This document shows, one piece after another, positions 24,974-26,963 of a stretch of 26,963 bases of DNA. Under the pieces are notes generated by a model. That model was not told where the DNA came from. It saw nothing but the letters and a program-made list of their open reading frames with translations, and ran no database searches. The position numbers and the translations under genes are program-made. Position 1 is the stretch's first letter, and every line of letters begins with the position of its first letter. The stretch is from Anaerolineales bacterium. Lineage in GTDB: Bacteria > Chloroflexota > Anaerolineae > Anaerolineales > Villigracilaceae. The stretch is taken from contig JAFGKO010000071.1 in the NCBI GenBank assembly GCA_016928525.1, positions 1 to 26,963 on the forward strand. The letters run 5' to 3'.

Positions 24974-25069
24974 ATCCACAGATTACGCAGATTTCACAGA
25001 TTTTTAAGTTCCTAATCCGCGTAATCCCCTGGCACCCCCCGCCAGGGCAGGTGTGTGAAATCTGTGGAT
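24974..25069 (-). repeat. ATCCACAGATT inverted repeat between lysC and asd
   Basis: ATCCACAGATT (24974-24984) and AATCTGTGGAT (25059-25069) are perfect. CAGATTTCACA inside pairs alternatively with TGTGAAATCTG, and a CCTGGC/GCCAGG hairpin is nested at about 25028-25047. No T-run follows on the minus strand. Confidence 0.75.
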
Positions 25070-25081
25070 AAATCATGGTTA

Positions 25082-26476
25082 CTACACAATCAACCCGTGG
25101 ATGGAGGTAACTGCTTTGTTGGCATCCGCCGCATCCACCACCAGGCTGATGCTGCACTCGGATGAGCCCTGGGCGATGGCGATCACGTTGACGTCCGCCT
25201 CCCCCAAGGCGCTGAAGACTTTGCCTGCAATGCCCGGCGTATGGCGCATCCCCGCGCCGACCACGGTCACGATGGCGCTTTCACTCGAGGAGGTGATGCT
25301 GTCGATGTCTTTGCGGGCCAGTTCGAGCCGGAATTCTTCTTCCAACATGCGCAGCACCAGCTGGCTGGACTGGCAGGCAACCACGAAACAAATGCTCTGC
25401 TCCGAGGAAGCCTGCGAGATCATGACCACGCTGGTGTGGGTGCGCGCCACCGCCCCAAACGTGCGCGCCGCAATGCCGGGCACGCCCAGCATGCCGCGTC
25501 CCTCCACGGTGAGGATGCACTGTCCTTTGAAGGCGGTCACAGCCCGTATCGCGCCGTCGGTCAGCCTGCCATTGTCAGGCACGATCAGCGTCCCGGGCCC
25601 GGCAGGCGCAAAAGTATTCTTGACCCACAATTTTTTGCCGCGCTCCAGTACCGGGCGTATGGCTTTGGGATGCAGGACCTTGGCCCCGTAAAAAGCCAGC
25701 TCGGAAATTTCCCTGAATGTCAATACGGGGATGGTACGAGCCGTTTTGACGATACGCGGATCGGCGCTCATGACGCCGGTGACGTCGGTCCAGATCCAGA
25801 CTTCGTCCGCATCCAACGCGACCCCGAAAATGGATCCGGAAAAATCACTGCCACCACGCCCGAGCGTGGTTGTCACGCCCTGACGGGTAGCCCCGATGAA
25901 CCCGGTCAGAACGGGGATGGCGTTACGGGTGAAGAGCGGCTTGACTAACGTCTCGCAGCGCGCCGCGGTCTCGTCCATGAAGGGCGAGGCGCTTTGATAG
26001 ACTTCGTCGGTGACCACCACTGTGCGCGTGTCTACTGCCGTAGCGGGCAGGCCGGCTTGCGAAAGCGCGGCGGCCACCACCGGCGCGCTCATGCGTTCTC
26101 CCAACGATAAGATGGCATCCAGCGCGCGCGGGGAGGCTTCGCCCAGGATGCGGGTGGCATGACAGAGCGCAACGTACTCCTGCAAGTGTCCGTCGATCAG
26201 TGAACGGACTTCATCTGCCCCGGGCGCAAGTTCGTCCAGCGCCTGGAAATGCTTTTCGCGCAAGGCCGCGGCGGCGCGTTCCGCGGACGTTTCGTCGGCG
26301 GCGCTGGCGGCGACTCCATGGAGCAGCGCGTCGGTCACGCCGCCCATGGCCGAGACGACAATGGCTACGTTCTCCCAATCCGCCCGGGCGCCGCGCGCGA
26401 TTTCAATGACCTGACGGATGGCGGAGGGACTCCCCACGGACGTCCCGCCGAATTTCATCACAAGCGTTTTTGACAT
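25082..26476 (-). CDS. lysC: Aspartate kinase (monofunctional, two ACT domains)
   Basis: Aspartokinase phosphorylates aspartate, the first step to Lys, Met and Thr. The 464 residues have KFGGTSVG (8-15) and a middle kinase stretch with GFIGATRQGVTTTLGRGGSDFSG and WTDVTGVMSADPR. The two C-terminal ACT domains (about 315-464) would bind the feedback amino acid. Length and the single-chain organisation resemble E. coli LysC/ThrA-N aspartokinases rather than the shorter actinobacterial/Bacillus alpha-beta form. GGAGG (26481-26485, complement) precedes the ATG. Upstream on this strand lie a Thr-rich leader ORF and intrinsic terminator, suggesting threonine (and methionine) control, so the symbol lysC is by family, not proven effector. 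Confidence 0.94.
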   Translation of the reverse strand: MSKTLVMKFGGTSVGSPSAIRQVIEIARGARADWENVAIVVSAMGGVTDALLHGVAASAADETSAERAAAALREKHFQALDELAPGADEVRSLIDGHLQEYVALCHATRILGEASPRALDAILSLGERMSAPVVAAALSQAGLPATAVDTRTVVVTDEVYQSASPFMDETAARCETLVKPLFTRNAIPVLTGFIGATRQGVTTTLGRGGSDFSGSIFGVALDADEVWIWTDVTGVMSADPRIVKTARTIPVLTFREISELAFYGAKVLHPKAIRPVLERGKKLWVKNTFAPAGPGTLIVPDNGRLTDGAIRAVTAFKGQCILTVEGRGMLGVPGIAARTFGAVARTHTSVVMISQASSEQSICFVVACQSSQLVLRMLEEEFRLELARKDIDSITSSSESAIVTVVGAGMRHTPGIAGKVFSALGEADVNVIAIAQGSSECSISLVVDAADANKAVTSIHGLIV

Positions 26477-26501
26477 AAGGCCTCCGGTGCTTGGTATAGA
26501 A

Positions 26502-26530
26502 AAACAAAAAACGCGGTTCTCCGCGTTTTT
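26502..26530 (-). terminator. Intrinsic terminator (attenuator) before lysC
   Basis: On the minus strand CGCGG-type arms ACGCGG/CCGCGT (26526-26521 and 26516-26511) form a stem around AGAA, flanked by A5 before and T6 after, followed by GTTTTT. The flanking A and T runs extend the stem. It lies between the leader ORF and the lysC ribosome binding site. Confidence 0.88.
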
Positions 26531-26577
26531 GTCCCTGACAAAAAAGTGATCCCTGCTCTGTCACTACGTACGCGAAG
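26519..26577 (-). promoter_or_regulatory. Candidate antiterminator pairing for the lysC attenuator
   Basis: CUUCGCGU (minus strand 26577-26570, at the end of the leader ORF) can pair with ACGCGGAG (26526-26519), the 5' arm and loop of the terminator, over 8 bp including one U-G. A competing 8-bp hairpin TTTTTGTC/GACAAAAA (about 26551-26533) immediately precedes the terminator stem and shares its A-run. Confidence 0.5.
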
Positions 26578-26641
26578 GACTGACCGGCCCGCAAAGGGTA
26601 GTCGTGGTCATCATCGCAGTAGTGGTAGACAGGGATTTCAT
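26564..26641 (-). CDS. Threonine-rich leader peptide of the aspartate-family operon (25 aa)
   Basis: This short minus-strand ORF runs ATG to TAG, 25 residues, beginning MKSLSTTTAMMTTTTLCG. Seven Thr occur in ten positions (6-15) around two adjacent Met. It begins about 15 bases after the predicted start of transcription, with no good ribosome binding site, the same geometry as the ilv leader 1. It is followed by an intrinsic terminator and aspartokinase. This is the arrangement of E. coli thrL upstream of thrA, which also has a Thr-rich peptide. The inferred role is to sense charged Thr-tRNA, possibly with Met-tRNA, and control lysC-asd transcription by ribosome stalling. Confidence 0.8.
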   Translation of the reverse strand: MKSLSTTTAMMTTTTLCGPVSPSRT

Positions 26642-26662
26642 CGTGGGTGCCAAATTTGGCCG

Positions 26663-26691
26663 ATTATACACCAGTTTGACAACAGTGTCAT
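26663..26691 (-). promoter_or_regulatory. Promoter of the lysC-asd operon
   Basis: On the minus strand ATGACA (26691-26686) and TATAAT (26668-26663) are spaced 17 bp. The -35 is supplied by the edge of the GCAATGACA repeat. Initiation would be near 26656. Confidence 0.75.
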
Positions 26692-26793
26692 TGCGAGCGA
26701 GCGCTGGTTGAGTAGGCGGCGGGTCTCGATACACCGCTCCGCGGCACTCGCCCAGCGCCGCCATATCGAAACCAAGCGAGCGTGGCAATCTCC
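26686..26793 (+). repeat. Composite repeat: one palindromic element nested in another
   Basis: The outer part, TGTCATTGCGAGCGAGCG (26686-26703) and CGAGCGTGGCAATCTCC (26777-26793), resembles the ilvD-ilvB repeat. It is interrupted by a 72-bp inner element (26704-26775) with inverted ends TGGTT/AACCA and GGCGGCG (26715-26721) / CGCCGCC (26756-26762), of the GAGTAG...TATCGA family. GCGAGCG flanks the inner element on both sides (26697-26703, 26776-26782). Confidence 0.65.
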
Positions 26794-26963
26794 TGTTATT
26801 CGGGAAATCCCCTTGCTGGAGATTTTCAACGTCGGGAGACGTTGGAGTCCGTACCCTGAAATTAAATGTGCCCTTGAAACAGGGGATTGCTTCGGTCGGA
26901 GGAACACCGACCTCCATTAGACTTGGAGTAGTATTGTTTTGCCAAACAAGGGCTGAGAAAGTC
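26794..26963. other. Non-coding right end with small hairpins
   Basis: No convincing gene was seen. GCAATCTCCTGTT (26785-26797) has a near-perfect inverted copy AACAGGGGATTGC at about 26879-26891. CAACGTC/GACGTTG (26827-26833, 26838-26844) and GGTCGG/CCGACC (about 26895-26913) form further hairpins. These look like more repeat units upstream of the lysC promoter. The last 45 bases hold nothing I can assign. Confidence 0.4.

Noticed and set aside
26502..26660. T-box or lysine riboswitch before lysC
   Set aside because: The ACCGCG of the terminator recalls the T-box, but there is no UGGN bulge context, the leader is too short for stem I or a lysine aptamer, and a Thr-rich ORF explains the region better.
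26546..26920. Plus-strand 124-codon ORF at the right end
   Set aside because: It runs antisense through the lysC leader and repeats, with no motif or ribosome binding site.

Overview
The window looks like a bacterial chromosome segment from a Chloroflexota (Anaerolineae-like) organism. This is an inference from gene content and style: moderately GC-rich coding sequence, Lon/FolC/M24 proteins of the kind seen in that class, an archaeal/fungal-type aspartate-semialdehyde dehydrogenase, a citramalate route to isoleucine, and a different palindromic repeat in almost every intergenic gap. No rRNA, tRNA or CRISPR array was seen.

Layout. 1-6111 (+): the tail of an unknown gene, folC, then a tight lon / short-chain dehydrogenase / M24 aminopeptidase run. 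6134-6970 (+): a Phd/YefM-type antitoxin and PIN toxin pair with its own promoter and paired palindromes. 7009-7491 (+): a GNAT acetyltransferase. 7549-21801 (+): one long branched-chain amino acid cluster, ilvD-ilvB-ilvN-ilvC-leuA-(52-aa ORF)-leuC-(methyltransferase)-leuD-cimA-leuB-ilvE. 21812-23729 (+): tag and a class I aminotransferase from a separate promoter. 23907-26691 (-): lysC then asd, converging on the aminotransferase.

The most notable content is regulatory. Upstream of ilvD, a strong promoter (7549-7576) is followed by two consecutive short ORFs rich in Ile, Leu and Val codons. Each ORF has an internal hairpin and a segment complementary to the 5' side of a Rho-independent terminator just downstream. 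This reads as two tandem transcription attenuators in series, apparently made by duplication with a period of about 176-180 bp. Upstream of lysC on the other strand, a third leader peptide (25 codons, Thr-rich with two Met) precedes another intrinsic terminator, with an 8-bp candidate antiterminator. The BCAA and aspartate-family operons therefore appear to be governed by ribosome-mediated attenuation resembling enterobacterial ilv/thr leaders, but with different sequences and a tandem arrangement.

Metabolically, LeuA and CimA feed the shared LeuCD and LeuB enzymes. CimA supplies 2-oxobutyrate for isoleucine from pyruvate and acetyl-CoA, IlvBN/IlvC/IlvD process both branches, and IlvE does the final transamination. 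LysC and Asd start the Lys/Met/Thr pathway. Two unexplained passengers sit in the leu part: a small acidic proline-rich protein and a SAM-dependent methyltransferase.
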